Notes: generated from the sequence alone by a model not told the origin. Numbered from the stretch's first letter, positions 9,082 through 20,032 are shown. The stretch: 64,000 nucleotides of DNA from Microbacterium sp. zg-Y818 (GCF_030246905.1 NZ_CP126741.1:930001-994000), one strand, 5' to 3'. Program-made: numbers and translations.

Positions 9082-9441
9082 ATGACCACCATCCAGCTCG
9101 CCGGACCCACGCCGTCCGCCACGCGGCTGCGGATCACCTCTCGCGGTCGACGCGTGCTCGTCGGCACCGCCGCGCTGCCCGCCGTCGCCGCCGTCACGGT
9201 CGCCGTGCTCAGCGGAGGGGGAGCGCTGGCGACGGTCTCCGACTCGGCACCCGCCGGCAGCTTCGAGACCGTGACGGTCGCGACCGGCGAGTCCCTCTGG
9301 GGCATCGCCGAAGAGGTGGCACCGAAGGCCGATCCGCGCGACGTCATCGACGCCATCGTGCGCCTCAACGCGCTCGAGACCTCGGCCGTCGCCGCCGGGC
9401 AGCGCCTGTCGATCCCGCTGGAGTACTCCGCCGACCGCTGA
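9082..9441 (+). CDS. LysM-domain membrane protein, likely SOS-induced (YneA/Rv2719c-like position)
   Basis: A 119-aa protein with a basic N-terminus, one transmembrane or uncleaved signal segment (about residues 25-52) and a C-terminal LysM domain (about 62-113: ETVTVATGESLWGIAEEV..LNAL..AGQRLSIP) that would bind peptidoglycan outside the membrane. AGGAGG lies 4 nt before the ATG. Its place divergent from lexA, with a LexA-box-like site over the promoter, matches the SOS division-inhibitor genes yneA in Bacillus and Rv2719c in Mycobacterium. No hydrolase domain is present. A role as cell-division checkpoint is inferred from context. Confidence 0.85.
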   Translation: MTTIQLAGPTPSATRLRITSRGRRVLVGTAALPAVAAVTVAVLSGGGALATVSDSAPAGSFETVTVATGESLWGIAEEVAPKADPRDVIDAIVRLNALETSAVAAGQRLSIPLEYSADR

Positions 9442-9469
9442 TCGCGCCATGCGCTCTAGCATGGGAGGG

Positions 9470-10555
9470 GTGATCGTGAGTCTTGACGACCTGCCCCTCC
9501 GCGCGGATCTGCGCGGCCAAACCCCGTACGGCGCACCCCAGGCGGCTCTGCCCGTCGCCCTGAACGTCAATGAGAACACCCATCCCGTCCCTGACGAGGT
9601 GGCCGGAGACATCCTCGACTCGGTGGCCCGGGCGCTCCGCGAGATCAACCGCTATCCCGACCGCGAGTTCACGGCGCTGCGCGAGGGTTTCGCCGAGTAC
9701 CTCGGACACGGCCTCGGCCCTGAACAGATCTGGGCGGCCAACGGATCGAACGAGGTCCTGCAGCACGTGCTGCAGGCGTTCGCAGGCCCGGGACGCACCG
9801 CCTTCTCTTTCGCCCCGACGTACTCGATGTACCCGCTGCTCACCCGAGGGACGGGGGCCTCGTGGATCGCCGGCCACCGGGCGCACGACTTCACCCTGAG
9901 CCCGTCCGACGCGGCGTCCCAGGTCGCCGACGCATCGCCGGACGTCATCTTCCTCTGCGCGCCGAACAACCCGACGGGCACGCCGCTGCCGCTCGACGTC
10001 GTCGAGGCGGTCTACGAGGCCAGCCACGGGATCGTCGTCGTCGACGAGGCGTACGCGGAGTTCGCGCCCCACGATCAGCAGTCGGCGATCACGTTGCTGC
10101 CGGGCAGGGAGCGCCTCGTCGTCTCACGCACCATGAGCAAGGCCTTCGCCTTCGCCGGCGCCCGGGTGGGCTACCTGGCCGCCGATCCGGCGCTGATCGA
10201 CGCCCTGCGGCTCGTGCGTCTGCCGTACCACCTGAGCGCGCTCACGCAGGCGGCGGCGACGGCGGCCCTTCGACACGCGCCCGTCATGCTCGGCATGGTC
10301 GACGAGATCGTCGCGCAGCGCGACCGCATCTCTGCCACCCTGCAGGCGCTCGGGTACGAGCCCCACGAATCGTGGACCAACTTCGTGCTCTTCGGGGGCG
10401 TGGATGATCCCGCCGCGACCTGGCAGGCGCTGTACGACCGGGGGGTGCTCATCCGCGATGTCGGCATCCCGGGGCACCTGCGGGTGACGGCGGGCACCGA
10501 GGCCGAGACCACCGCGTTCCTCGACGCGCTGGCCTCGATAGACTCGACGCCATGA
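9470..10555 (+). CDS. hisC: Histidinol-phosphate aminotransferase
   Basis: A fold-type I PLP aminotransferase of about 361 residues that converts imidazole-acetol phosphate to histidinol phosphate. The PLP lysine is about Lys224 in [27 protein letters not shown] and VVDEAYAEF are the cofactor-binding motifs. Two GTG starts are possible. GTG 9470 lies 7 nt after a TAGCAT hexamer (leaderless), and GTG 9476 has GGGAGGG upstream. It is the first gene of hisC-hisB-hisH-priA-sseB and overlaps hisB by 4 nt. Confidence 0.95.
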   Translation: MIVSLDDLPLRADLRGQTPYGAPQAALPVALNVNENTHPVPDEVAGDILDSVARALREINRYPDREFTALREGFAEYLGHGLGPEQIWAANGSNEVLQHVLQAFAGPGRTAFSFAPTYSMYPLLTRGTGASWIAGHRAHDFTLSPSDAASQVADASPDVIFLCAPNNPTGTPLPLDVVEAVYEASHGIVVVDEAYAEFAPHDQQSAITLLPGRERLVVSRTMSKAFAFAGARVGYLAADPALIDALRLVRLPYHLSALTQAAATAALRHAPVMLGMVDEIVAQRDRISATLQALGYEPHESWTNFVLFGGVDDPAATWQALYDRGVLIRDVGIPGHLRVTAGTEAETTAFLDALASIDSTP

Positions 10556-11163
10556 CCCGTCCCGAGGCGCGTACCGCGTCTGTGCGCCGCGCGACCAGCG
10601 AGTCCACCGTCGAGCTCGAACTCGATCTCGACGGCACCGGCCGCAGCCACATCGACACGAGCGTGCCGTTCTTCGACCACCTGCTGACCGCCTTCGCGAA
10701 GCACTCGCTGACCGATCTCACCGTGCGTGCATCCGGCGACACCGACATCGACGCCCACCACACCGTCGAGGACGTTGCAATCGTGCTCGGTCAGGCGATC
10801 CGCGAGGCACTCGGCGACAAGAGCGGCATCTCGCGGTACGGCGACGCCCTGGTGCCGCTGGACGAGGCGCTCGCGCAGGCGGTCGTCGACATCAGCGGAC
10901 GCCCCTACCTGGTGCACACCGGTGAGCCCGCCGGGTACGAGTTCCACCTCATCGGCGGCCACTTCACCGGCTCGCTGGTGCGCCACACGTTCGAGGCGAT
11001 CGCCTTCCACGCCGGTATGACCGTGCACGTCACCGTGCTGGGTGGTCGTGACCCCCACCACATCGCCGAGGCGGAGTACAAGGCGTTCGCGCGCGCGTTC
11101 CGCCAGGCCAAGGCCCTCGACCCGCTCGTGCAGGGCGTGCCCAGCACGAAGGGCGCGCTGTGA
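10552..11163 (+). CDS. hisB: Imidazoleglycerol-phosphate dehydratase
   Basis: A 203-aa monofunctional HisB, lacking the phosphatase domain fused in enterobacteria. It dehydrates imidazole glycerol phosphate to imidazole-acetol phosphate. The duplicated metal-binding signatures are present: [13 protein letters not shown] and [11 protein letters not shown] in the first half, [15 protein letters not shown] and [14 protein letters not shown] in the second. The ATG overlaps the hisC stop (ATGA) and the gene overlaps the hisH GTG by 4 nt, so the three are probably translationally coupled. Confidence 0.97.
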   Translation: MTRPEARTASVRRATSESTVELELDLDGTGRSHIDTSVPFFDHLLTAFAKHSLTDLTVRASGDTDIDAHHTVEDVAIVLGQAIREALGDKSGISRYGDALVPLDEALAQAVVDISGRPYLVHTGEPAGYEFHLIGGHFTGSLVRHTFEAIAFHAGMTVHVTVLGGRDPHHIAEAEYKAFARAFRQAKALDPLVQGVPSTKGAL

Positions 11164-11819
11164 GCGACGCCCCCGACCGGCCGCTCGTCGCGGTGCTCGA
11201 CTACGGGTCGGGCAACGTGCACTCCGCGGTGAAGGCACTTATCGCCGCCGGTGCCGACGCCCGTCTGACGGCCGACCGCGGCCTGATCCGCGATGCCGAC
11301 GGGCTGGTCGTTCCAGGCGTCGGAGCGTTCCGCGCGGTCATGGACGCCCTGCGCGCCAGCCGCGCCGACGAGCTCATCGACCGTCGCCTGGCGGGAGGGC
11401 TTCCGGTCCTCGGCATCTGCGTCGGCATGCAGGTGCTGTTCGAGCACGGCGTCGAGCGCGGCGAGGACACCGAGGGGCTGGGGGAGTGGCCCGGTGCCGT
11501 CACCGAGCTCGACGCCCCCGTGCTGCCGCACATGGGTTGGAACACCGTCGAACCCGGCGAAGGCTCGGTGCTCTTCCGCGGCATCGAACAGGAGCGCTTC
11601 TACTTCGTGCACTCCTATGCCGCCCAGTCCTGGACGCTCGACGTCATCCCGCCGTTCCCGGCGCCCGCCGTCACCTGGAGCCGGCACGGCGCCCCTTTCC
11701 TCGCCGCCGTCGAGAACGGACCGCTGTCGGCGACCCAATTCCACCCCGAGAAGTCGGGCGAAGCCGGCATCCGCCTGCTGTCCAATTGGATCGGCGCGCT
11801 GCGCCGCACTACTGTCTGA
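11160..11819 (+). CDS. hisH: Imidazole glycerol phosphate synthase, glutamine amidotransferase subunit
   Basis: A 219-aa class I glutamine amidotransferase. It hydrolyses glutamine and passes ammonia to HisF, whose gene is not in this window. The triad is Cys87 (GICVGMQV), His195 and Glu197 ([10 protein letters not shown]). HMGWNTV and YFVHSYA are family motifs. The GTG start overlaps the hisB stop by 4 nt. A small GC hairpin (about 11832-11847) lies in the 53-bp gap to priA. Confidence 0.97.
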   Translation: MSDAPDRPLVAVLDYGSGNVHSAVKALIAAGADARLTADRGLIRDADGLVVPGVGAFRAVMDALRASRADELIDRRLAGGLPVLGICVGMQVLFEHGVERGEDTEGLGEWPGAVTELDAPVLPHMGWNTVEPGEGSVLFRGIEQERFYFVHSYAAQSWTLDVIPPFPAPAVTWSRHGAPFLAAVENGPLSATQFHPEKSGEAGIRLLSNWIGALRRTTV

Positions 11820-11872
11820 CCACCCGTGCTGTCGCGGCTTTCGCCGCGCCCCCGAGCCCGCACCCTGGAGCC

Positions 11873-12628
11873 ATGAACGATTTCGCGTCCACCCCTGAGC
11901 TGATCCTCCTCCCTGCCGTCGATGTGGCATCCGGCAAGGCCGTGCGTCTGACGCAGGGCGAGGCGGGATCCGAGACGACCTACGGCGACCCCGTCGACGC
12001 TGCGATGGCCTGGGCCCGCCAGGGTGCGCAGTGGATTCACCTCGTCGACCTCGACGCCGCGTTCGGCCGGGGAAACAACACCGCGGTCCTGCGCAAGGTG
12101 ATCAAGCAGGTCCGCAATGTCAAGGGCGTGCAGGTCGAGCTGTCCGGTGGCATCCGCGACGACCGGTCGCTGGAGGCGGCGCTCGAGAGCGGGGCCTCCC
12201 GCATCAACCTCGGCACGGCGGCGCTCGAGAACCCCGAGTGGGCGGCCGACGTCATCTCGCGCTACGGCGACGCGATCGCGGTGGGGCTCGACGTGCGCGG
12301 CACAACGCTCGCGGCGCGCGGCTGGACGCGTGAGGGCGGCGACCTCTGGGAGGTGCTCGACCGCCTCGAGCAGGCCGGCTGCACGCGGTACGTGCTGACC
12401 GACGTCACCAAGGACGGCACCCTGAAGGGTCCGAACCTCGAACTCCTCCGCGAAGTGGCCACGCGCACCCCGAAGCCGGTCGTGGCATCCGGCGGCATCT
12501 CGAGCCTCGATGACATCGCTGCGCTGCGTGAGCTCGTGCCGCTCGGCATCGAGGGTGCCATCGTGGGCAAGGCGCTCTATGCCGGGGCCTTCACGCTCGC
12601 TGAGGCGCTGGATGTCGCCGGCGCCTGA
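11873..12628 (+). CDS. hisA: Phosphoribosyl isomerase PriA (HisA, probably also TrpF)
   Basis: A 251-aa beta/alpha-barrel isomerase that converts ProFAR to PRFAR in histidine synthesis. In actinobacteria lacking trpF this enzyme also isomerises phosphoribosylanthranilate; the dual role here is inferred from taxonomy. The first catalytic Asp lies in [13 protein letters not shown] and the second in [20 protein letters not shown] and VASGGI are phosphate-binding loops. Its last 17 nt overlap the next gene, sseB. Confidence 0.94.
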   Translation: MNDFASTPELILLPAVDVASGKAVRLTQGEAGSETTYGDPVDAAMAWARQGAQWIHLVDLDAAFGRGNNTAVLRKVIKQVRNVKGVQVELSGGIRDDRSLEAALESGASRINLGTAALENPEWAADVISRYGDAIAVGLDVRGTTLAARGWTREGGDLWEVLDRLEQAGCTRYVLTDVTKDGTLKGPNLELLREVATRTPKPVVASGGISSLDDIAALRELVPLGIEGAIVGKALYAGAFTLAEALDVAGA

Positions 12629-13397
12629 CGACCACTGCGGCAACTCCGGCGATTCAGCCGGCGTGCCGTGGGAGGGGCGCGCCTTCCAGGCCAACCCCCA
12701 CGCCGGTGACGACGGCTCGGCCGATCCGGCGCTGCTGGCGGCGCTGACGGCGTTCCGCGCGGGAGAGGGCGATCAGGCCGCGGTCGTCGACGCCTACCGC
12801 AGCGCACGCCTGCTGATCCCGCTCGTCGCCGAGAAGGGCGACGAGGGGGTGGGGCCGACGGGCCTCACGGTCGACAAGACGCAGGAGCTGTCGATCGTGA
12901 CGGTCGCAGCGCCCGACGGGCGTCGCGTGCTGCCGGTGTTCACCTCGGTCACGGCGATGCAGCGGTGGGATGCCACGGCGCGGCCCGTTCCCGCCGACGG
13001 TGTGCGCACGGCGCTGGCCGCGGCGAACGACGACACCGACCTCATCGTCATCGACCCGACGTCGGAGACGGAGTTCGTGCTGCGCCGCCCTGCCGTCTGG
13101 GCCATCGGCCAGGGGCGTCCGTGGGAGCCGAGTTTCGCGTCGCCCGAGGTGTACCGCGGCCTGCAGGAGAGCATCGGCGGGGAGCTGGCGGTGCTCGACC
13201 TGTCGGTGGCTCCGGGGGATCCCGATGCGCGCCTGCGGGGACCGGAGCTCGTCGTGCGGCTGCAGCTGATCGCGGGCCTCGAGCAGTCAGAGCTCGATGC
13301 CGTGCTGCAGCGCCTCGCCGCGCGCTGGGCCGCCGATGACAGGGTCGCGGTGCTGGTGGACTCGCTGACCGTGAAGCTCCTCCGCGCCGCCGAGTGA
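12612..13397 (+). CDS. SseB-family protein
   Basis: A 261-aa protein. Residues about 75-170 match the SseB N-terminal domain pattern ([57 protein letters not shown]). The biochemical function of the family is not established. The ATG overlaps priA by 17 nt, so it belongs to the his operon. The final codon and stop (GAG TGA, 13392-13397) are part of the first copy of an intergenic 12-bp repeat, so the C-terminus may have been set by the repeat. Confidence 0.85.
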   Translation: MSPAPDDHCGNSGDSAGVPWEGRAFQANPHAGDDGSADPALLAALTAFRAGEGDQAAVVDAYRSARLLIPLVAEKGDEGVGPTGLTVDKTQELSIVTVAAPDGRRVLPVFTSVTAMQRWDATARPVPADGVRTALAAANDDTDLIVIDPTSETEFVLRRPAVWAIGQGRPWEPSFASPEVYRGLQESIGGELAVLDLSVAPGDPDARLRGPELVVRLQLIAGLEQSELDAVLQRLAARWAADDRVAVLVDSLTVKLLRAAE

Positions 13398-13480
13398 GTA
13401 TTCACGCCGCCGAGTGAGTATTCACCGCTGCGAGTGAGTATTCACCGCGAGTACTCACTCGCGACCACGAATACTCACTC
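13392..13480. repeat. Cluster A of the GAGTGAGTATTC repeat, five copies
   Basis: Three forward copies of GAGTGAGTATTC start at 13392, 13412 and 13432, exactly 20 bp apart. Two reverse-complement copies start at 13449 (one mismatch) and 13469, again 20 bp apart. The 8-bp spacers are GC-rich and differ. Forward and reverse sets face each other, so RNA from either strand can fold into a hairpin (13430-13443 with 13449-13462). That may serve as terminator between convergent sseB and the DUF1844 gene. The first copy contains the sseB stop codon. Confidence 0.9.
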
Positions 13481-13488
13481 GCGACAGG

Positions 13489-13908
13489 TCAGGTGACGGG
13501 GCCGGTCAGCTTCTCGCCGGGGCCCTTGCCGATCGGGTCGGGGACCACGGACGCCTCGCGGAATGCCAGCTGCAGGGAGCGCAGGCCGTCGCGCAGCGAG
13601 CGGGCGTGCATGTCGCTGATCTCGGGGGCACCGGCGGTGATCAGGCCGGCCAGCGCGTTGATGAGCTTGCGCGCCTCATCGAGGTCCATCTGCGTGTCGG
13701 GGTCGTCGGCGAGCCCGACCTTCACGGCGGCGGCGCTCATCAGATGCACCGCGGCCGTCGTGATGACCTCGACCGCCGGCACGTCGGCGATGTCGCGCGT
13801 CGCGGCGCTTGCGGCGCGGTCCTGCTCCTCCCAGCGGGCCTGAGTCTCGGCATCCGGGGCACTTCCGTGCGCCGTCAGATCGTCCTGGCCATCGGGAATA
13901 GTGTTCAC
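13489..13908 (-). CDS. DUF1844-domain protein
   Basis: A protein of about 139 aa. The core DVPAVEVITTAAVHLMSAAA..QMDLDEARKLINALAGLI is typical of the DUF1844 family, small proteins of unknown function found beside infC in actinobacteria. GTG at 13908 was chosen because the family begins near there; an open frame continues upstream to 14034 but those residues look non-coding. It is divergent from infC and convergent with sseB across repeat cluster A. Confidence 0.85.
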   Translation of the reverse strand: MNTIPDGQDDLTAHGSAPDAETQARWEEQDRAASAATRDIADVPAVEVITTAAVHLMSAAAVKVGLADDPDTQMDLDEARKLINALAGLITAGAPEISDMHARSLRDGLRSLQLAFREASVVPDPIGKGPGEKLTGPVT

Positions 13909-13922
13909 ATCGCACTTTCTGC

Positions 13923-14168
13923 TAGACTTTCGCGGGCACCGGGGGTTTCTGCTCCCGGATGGAAAGAGGATCACATCCCACCCGCGCTTGCCGCTCCAGG
14001 CTACCGGGTCCACGCACTCCGCTCCGTCTCGCACGGAGTAGTCAGGGTGCAGAAGCCGGCGCTGATGCGCTGTGCGGGTGGAACGTGCGAATCTTCCGCC
14101 CGCGAGGGACCGCTGTAAGCGGATCGTCGCGGTGGCCGAACCTATTCGCTACGTAAGAGGAGTCCCGC
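13923..14168 (+). promoter_or_regulatory. infC promoter and long 5' leader
   Basis: TAGACT (13923-13928) is a good -10 candidate that would start transcription near 13935, leaving a leader of about 230 nt before infC. The leader holds short inverted repeats (CCGGG/CCCGG near 13940-13958 and CTCCG/CGGAG near 14021-14037). It also holds an open frame 13959-14156 whose stop lies just before the infC ribosome site. Long leaders upstream of infC-rpmI-rplT often carry L20- or IF3-dependent control. I see no known leader family here. Confidence 0.4.
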
Positions 14169-14825
<657 letters not shown>

Positions 14826-14895
14826 GCCCCACAGACCCCCGCACCGCGGGATACCGACTCCCGCCTGCGCGGGACCAGCAACGAAGGAAGAAGAG

Positions 14896-15090
14896 ATGCC
14901 GAAGCAGAAGACCCATTCGGGTGCCAAGAAGCGCTTCAAGGTCACCGGAAGCGGCAAGCTCATGAAGCAGCAGGCCGGCATGCGCCACAACCTCGAGGGC
15001 AAGGCGAGCCGTCGCACCCGTCGCCTGAACCAGGAGCAGGTGCTCGCCCCGGGTGACGCGAAGGTCGCCAAGAAGCTGCTCGGTCTCTGA
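14896..15090 (+). CDS. rpmI: 50S ribosomal protein L35
   Basis: A 64-aa basic ribosomal protein, full length. [20 protein letters not shown] is the L35 N-terminal signature and [14 protein letters not shown] the central one. The ribosome site GAAGGAAGAAGAG lies just upstream. It is second in infC-rpmI-rplT, 70 nt after infC. Confidence 0.98.
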   Translation: MPKQKTHSGAKKRFKVTGSGKLMKQQAGMRHNLEGKASRRTRRLNQEQVLAPGDAKVAKKLLGL

Positions 15091-15121
15091 GCTCCCCCCG
15101 CACGTTAGGAAGTAGAAGAAA

Positions 15122-15502
15122 ATGGCAAGAGTCAAGCGGGCTGTAAACGCCCACAAGAAGCGCCGCGTCATCCTCGAGCGCGCCTCCGGTTACCGGGGTC
15201 AGCGTTCGCGCCTGTACCGCAAGGCGAAGGAGCAGGTCACCCACTCGCTGGTCTACGCGTACCGTGACCGTCGCAAGCGCAAGGGAGACTTCCGTCGCCT
15301 GTGGATCCAGCGCATCAACGCCGCTGCCCGTCAGAACGGCATCACGTACAACCGCTTCATCCAGGGCCTGGGCCTGGCCGGCGTGCAGGTCGACCGCCGC
15401 ATGCTCGCCGAGCTCGCAGTGAACGAGCCGGCCACGTTCGCCTCGCTCGTGCAGACGGCCAAGGCCGCGCTGCCCTCCGACGTCAACGCCCCCAAGGCCT
15501 GA
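15122..15502 (+). CDS. rplT: 50S ribosomal protein L20
   Basis: A 126-aa protein that binds 23S rRNA and is needed early in 50S assembly. [15 protein letters not shown] starts the basic N-terminal extension. [19 protein letters not shown] and [18 protein letters not shown] are conserved. AGGAAGTAGAAGAA precedes the ATG. It is last in the infC operon and is followed by a strong hairpin. In other bacteria L20 represses this operon; no L20-binding mimic was identified here. Confidence 0.98.
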   Translation: MARVKRAVNAHKKRRVILERASGYRGQRSRLYRKAKEQVTHSLVYAYRDRRKRKGDFRRLWIQRINAAARQNGITYNRFIQGLGLAGVQVDRRMLAELAVNEPATFASLVQTAKAALPSDVNAPKA

Positions 15503-15540
15503 CCTCGCACTCCCACCGGCGGCGCTCGCGCTACCGGATC

Positions 15541-15573
15541 GAAGGGGCGTCCTCCCACGGAGGGCGCCCCTTC
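15541..15573 (+). terminator. Terminator of infC-rpmI-rplT
   Basis: Inverted repeat with 15-nt arms (15541-15555 and 15559-15573, arm GAAGGGGCGTCCTCC) and a 3-nt loop. One pair is a G-T wobble. It lies 38 nt after the rplT stop and has no clear T-run. Confidence 0.8.
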
Positions 15574-15646
15574 GGCGTATCCGGATGCCGCTCCCGTGCA
15601 CATGCCCGCATCCGTTCTCCGCGCATGCGCGGCCTAGGATGGGAGC

Positions 15647-16447
15647 GTGCTCGAGAATCCGCGCTCGCCTCGTGTGCGTGCCGTCGCCAAGCTGACCAAG
15701 CGCAGCGCCCGCCAGGAGACAGGACTGTTCCTGCTCGAGGGCCCGCAGGCAGCCCGTGAAGCCCTCGCCCACCGGCCCGACACGCTGGTGGAGCTGTTCG
15801 CGACGCCGAGCGCGCTGGAGCGCCATGCCGACGTCCGCGACGCGGCGCAGGATGCCGGCGTCGACGTGGTCTTCACCACCGAGGCGGTCATCGAGGCGAT
15901 GGCCGACACCGTCACCCCGCAGGGGATCGTGGCCGTCGCGCGCCAGTCGCCCACGTCCGTCAAGGACGTCTTCGCCGCGGGTCCGCGACTCATCGCGATC
16001 TGCGAAGAGGTGCGAGACCCCGGAAACCTCGGCACCATCATCCGGGCAGCGGATGCCGCGGGGGCCGATGCCGTCATCCTCACCGGCCGCACCGTGGACC
16101 TGTACAACCCCAAGGTCGTCCGCGCCACGACCGGTTCGCTCTTCCACGTGCCCGTCGCCGTGGGCGCGGACCTCGAGACCACGGCGGCGCGCGCACGAGC
16201 CGCTGGTCTGCAGGTGGTGGCCGCCGACGTCGGCGGCGAGGACTTCCTGGCCCATCGTGCGGAGCTCTCCCGCCCCACCGCGTGGCTGTTCGGCAACGAG
16301 GCGCGGGGGCTGGACGACGAGGCGCTGGCGCATGCCGACCTCGCTTTGCGGCTGCCGATCTACGGCAGCGCCGAGTCGCTGAACCTCGCCACGGCGGCGA
16401 GCGTGTGCCTCTACGAGTCGGCCTTCGCGCAGCGCGCCGACGCCTGA
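15647..16447 (+). CDS. TrmH/SpoU-family RNA 2'-O-methyltransferase
   Basis: A 266-aa trefoil-knot methyltransferase that uses SAM to methylate ribose 2'-OH in rRNA or tRNA. It has an N-terminal substrate-binding domain (FLLEGPQAAREAL) and a SpoU domain with motif 1 NLGTIIRAADAAGADAV, motif 2 WLFGNEARGL and motif 3 LNLATAASVCLYE. Its place after rplT is common in actinobacteria. GTG 15647 lies 6 nt after TAGGAT (15635-15640), a leaderless arrangement. The RNA target is not predictable from sequence; RlmB-like 23S modification is possible. Confidence 0.92.
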   Translation: MLENPRSPRVRAVAKLTKRSARQETGLFLLEGPQAAREALAHRPDTLVELFATPSALERHADVRDAAQDAGVDVVFTTEAVIEAMADTVTPQGIVAVARQSPTSVKDVFAAGPRLIAICEEVRDPGNLGTIIRAADAAGADAVILTGRTVDLYNPKVVRATTGSLFHVPVAVGADLETTAARARAAGLQVVAADVGGEDFLAHRAELSRPTAWLFGNEARGLDDEALAHADLALRLPIYGSAESLNLATAASVCLYESAFAQRADA

Positions 16448-16577
16448 TCGCGGCGGCGCGACTCCCGTCAGCGGCATCCGCAGCACTGCCGCCCGCGCGC
16501 GTCGGTTATGTTTCGGAACGGTAAAGGTCGGCACAATCTGCCGTGGCGCGTCTTAGCGCGGGAATACAGTGTCCTTC

Positions 16578-17372
<795 letters not shown>

Positions 17373-17432
17373 GACGTCCGCGCCCTGCACCGGCGCGGTG
17401 ACCCAAGAAGCACAGATCACCAGGAGGATCAC

Positions 17433-18350
17433 ATGCGCATCAATCGGATCGGCGGCGCCGTCGCGGCTTTCGCCGTCGCAGCGCTCGCACTGACCGGCTG
17501 CAACAGCGGCACGCCCGGTGCCACCGACGACAGCACCGGTGACGCGGCGGAGGAGACCACCAGCGGCACGCCCTGGATGGTCGCCGAAGACGTGACGATC
17601 GAGGGCAGCCCCACGTTCGACGCGATCACCGACCGCGGGAGCGTCGTGGTCGGCGTCAAGGAGGACCAGCCCGGTCTCGGCTTCCTCGACCCCGCCACCG
17701 GTGAGCGCACCGGCTTCGACGTCGACGTGGCGCGCTGGATCGCGGCATCGCTGGGCTACGACGAGGACGACATCGAGTTCCAGCCGATCGCATCGGCGAA
17801 CCGCGAGCAGGCGCTGGTCAACGGTGACATCGACTACTACGTCGGCACCTACTCGATCACCGACAAGCGCAAGGAGCAGATCGCCTTCGCCGGTCCCTAC
17901 TTCATCACCGGCCAGGGACTGCTCGTCGCCGCCGACAACGAGGACATCACCGGCATCGACGCGCTGACGGCCGACCACGTCGTCTGCTCGGCCACCGGTT
18001 CTACCTCGGTGCAGCGGATCAAGGACGAGACGCCCGCGCAGACGAAGGAGTACGACACGTACTCCACGTGCGTCGAGGACCTGAAGAACAACCAGGTCGA
18101 CGCCGTCACGACTGACGAGGCCATCCTCATCGGCTACGCCGCGCAGGACCCCGAGAACCTCAAGGTCGTCGGCGAGCCGTTCAGCGAGGAGCGCTACGGC
18201 GTCGGCATCGCCAAGGGCGACACCGCGCTCCAGGAGTACATCAACACGATGTTCACCGACGGCGGCGAGGTCTGGGAGGCCATCTTCTCGAAGAACCTGG
18301 GTGCGTCGGGCGTGAGCGCCGACCAGCCCGAGGTCGACGCGGCAGAGTGA
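17433..18350 (+). CDS. gluB: Glutamate-type ABC transporter substrate-binding lipoprotein
   Basis: A 305-aa secreted lipoprotein. The signal peptide ends at lipobox LTGC with lipidated Cys23. The mature part is a family 3 solute-binding protein, with GVKEDQPGLGFLDPATGERTG, ANREQALVNGDIDYYVGTYSIT and the hinge region VVCSATGSTSVQ. AGGAGG precedes the ATG. It captures the amino acid outside the membrane and delivers it to the GluCD permeases. A strong hairpin follows the gene. Confidence 0.93.
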   Translation: MRINRIGGAVAAFAVAALALTGCNSGTPGATDDSTGDAAEETTSGTPWMVAEDVTIEGSPTFDAITDRGSVVVGVKEDQPGLGFLDPATGERTGFDVDVARWIAASLGYDEDDIEFQPIASANREQALVNGDIDYYVGTYSITDKRKEQIAFAGPYFITGQGLLVAADNEDITGIDALTADHVVCSATGSTSVQRIKDETPAQTKEYDTYSTCVEDLKNNQVDAVTTDEAILIGYAAQDPENLKVVGEPFSEERYGVGIAKGDTALQEYINTMFTDGGEVWEAIFSKNLGASGVSADQPEVDAAE

Positions 18351-18354
18351 CCTT

Positions 18355-18390
18355 GATCCCGGCGGCGGTGCTCGCGCCGCCGCCGGGATC
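18355..18390 (+). terminator. Stem-loop between gluB and gluC
   Basis: A perfect 14-bp stem (18355-18368 with 18377-18390, arm GATCCCGGCGGCGG) with an 8-nt loop, starting 5 nt after the gluB stop. Inside an ABC operon such a hairpin usually stabilises the upstream mRNA or partly stops transcription. The binding protein is then made in excess of the permeases. Confidence 0.7.
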
Positions 18391-18422
18391 GTTCCATTTG
18401 ATGTGAAACGAGAGGCGGATCG

Positions 18423-19070
18423 ATGGGTGTCATCACCGACAACCTCGACCTCTGGGGTGAGGCCCTGCGCGGCACACTGGTGCTGTTCTTCGGCGGCGCC
18501 GTCATCGCGCTGGTCCTCGGCCTGATCGTCGGGGCGATGCGCGTCTCGCCGGTCCCCGTCGCGAGGGGGGTCGGCACGGTCTACGTCAACTGGATCCGCA
18601 ACACACCGCTCACGCTGGTGATGTTCTTCTTCGCCTTCTGCCTGCCGATCATGCTGCAGGAGCGCATCGACGCGATCCTGCTTGCGACGGTCGCGCTGGG
18701 CATCTACACGGCCACGTACGTCGCCGAAACCGTGCGCTCCGGTGTGAACACCGTGCCCGTCGGCCAGGCCGAGGCGGCCAGAGCACTCGGCCTGACCTTC
18801 ACCCAGGTGATGACGCTCGTCGTGCTGCCGCAGGCGACCCGGTCGGTCATCCCGCCGATGATGAGCGTGTTCATCGCGCTGCTGAAGAACACGACGGTCG
18901 CCGCCGGCTTCTCAGTGCTCAACCTCGGATCGGTGCGGTCGTGGCTCAGTGAGCGTGGCGAGAACCAGCTTCTGGTGCTCGTGTGGGTGATGGTCATCTT
19001 CGTCGTCCTCGTGCTGCTGCTGGCGTGGCTGCAGCGCACCCTCGAGAACAAGTGGAGGGTCGCGCGATGA
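18423..19070 (+). CDS. gluC: Glutamate-type ABC transporter permease
   Basis: A 215-aa inner-membrane permease of the HisMQ family with about five hydrophobic segments. The NTPL motif (YVNWIRNTPLTLVMFFFAF) and the EAA loop that docks the ATPase (GQAEAARALGLTFTQVMTLVVLPQA) are intact. GAGAGGCGG lies upstream of the ATG. The stop overlaps the gluD start (ATGA), consistent with a heterodimeric permease made at equal levels. Confidence 0.93.
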   Translation: MGVITDNLDLWGEALRGTLVLFFGGAVIALVLGLIVGAMRVSPVPVARGVGTVYVNWIRNTPLTLVMFFFAFCLPIMLQERIDAILLATVALGIYTATYVAETVRSGVNTVPVGQAEAARALGLTFTQVMTLVVLPQATRSVIPPMMSVFIALLKNTTVAAGFSVLNLGSVRSWLSERGENQLLVLVWVMVIFVVLVLLLAWLQRTLENKWRVAR

Positions 19071-19990
19071 GCTCCGTCCTGTACGACGTGCCCGGGCCCC
19101 GTGCCGTGGTGCGCAACCGCATCATCGGGGCGCTGACCATCCTCGTGGTGCTGGCCGTGCTGGCCTGGGTCATCTGGCGCTTCGCAGAGACCGGCCAGTT
19201 CAGCCCCGCCAAGTGGGAGCTGTTCAGTTACGCCTCCATCTGGATGCTGTTCCTCGAGGCCACCGGCAACACGCTCGCCGCCTTCGCCGTGGCGGCCGTC
19301 GGCGCCATCGTGCTCGGCCTCGTCCTGGCGATCGGACGGCTTTCGGACCACGCCTGGGTGCGTGTGCCGGTGGGCTGGATCGTCGAGGTGCTGCGCGCCA
19401 TCCCGGTGCTGGTCTTCATGACCCTGCTGTACTACGGCCTGCCGGTCATCGACGTGAAGATGCCGCCGTACTGGGCCGTCGTGATCGCGCTGATCGCGTA
19501 CAACGGGTCGGTGCTGGCGGAGGTCATCCGCGCCGGGGTCGAGTCCCTGCCGCGCGGGCAGAGGGAGGCCGGCTACGCCATCGGCCTGCGCAAGTCAGGC
19601 GTCATGCGCCTGGTCCTGCTGCCGCAGGCGATCCGCGCGATGATGCCGGTGATCGTGGCGCAGCTGGTGGTGACGCTGAAGGACACCGCGCTGGGCTTCA
19701 TCATCACCTACCCCGAGCTGCTCTACGTCGTGAAGCTGCTCGGCTCGAACGCGGTCTACGGGTCGCCGCTGATCCCCGCGGCCCTCGTCGGCGGCGGCAT
19801 CTACATCGTGCTGTGCCTGCTGCTGTCGTACGTCGCGCATGTGCTGCAGAAGCGCACGCGCCGCTCGCCACGGGTGCACCTGGACCCCATGCACCACCCG
19901 GTCGGCGAGGTCACCGACACCCAGCTCATCGCGGTGCAGGGCCGGGCCGAGCGCACGCTCGACGGTAAAGCAGGCTCGCTCGACGGCTGA
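19067..19990 (+). CDS. gluD: Glutamate-type ABC transporter permease
   Basis: A 307-aa HisMQ-type permease, partner of gluC. It has an extra N-terminal hydrophobic segment (about residues 20-45), the family motif VEVLRAIPVLVFM, and the EAA loop RGQREAGYAIGLRKSGVMRLVLLPQA. A hydrophilic C-terminal tail of about 50 residues (from RTRRSPRVHLDP) extends into the cytoplasm. It starts on the 4-nt overlap with gluC. No terminator was seen in the short gap to pheS. Confidence 0.92.
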   Translation: MSSVLYDVPGPRAVVRNRIIGALTILVVLAVLAWVIWRFAETGQFSPAKWELFSYASIWMLFLEATGNTLAAFAVAAVGAIVLGLVLAIGRLSDHAWVRVPVGWIVEVLRAIPVLVFMTLLYYGLPVIDVKMPPYWAVVIALIAYNGSVLAEVIRAGVESLPRGQREAGYAIGLRKSGVMRLVLLPQAIRAMMPVIVAQLVVTLKDTALGFIITYPELLYVVKLLGSNAVYGSPLIPAALVGGGIYIVLCLLLSYVAHVLQKRTRRSPRVHLDPMHHPVGEVTDTQLIAVQGRAERTLDGKAGSLDG

Positions 19991-20032
19991 TCGAGGCGGG
20001 AGCGCCCTCGGGCCTCGGTAGACTCGTTGATC

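Noticed and set aside
13392..13480. 20-bp-period repeats considered as CRISPR
   Set aside because: Spacers are only 8 bp, repeats 12 bp, and there are no cas genes.
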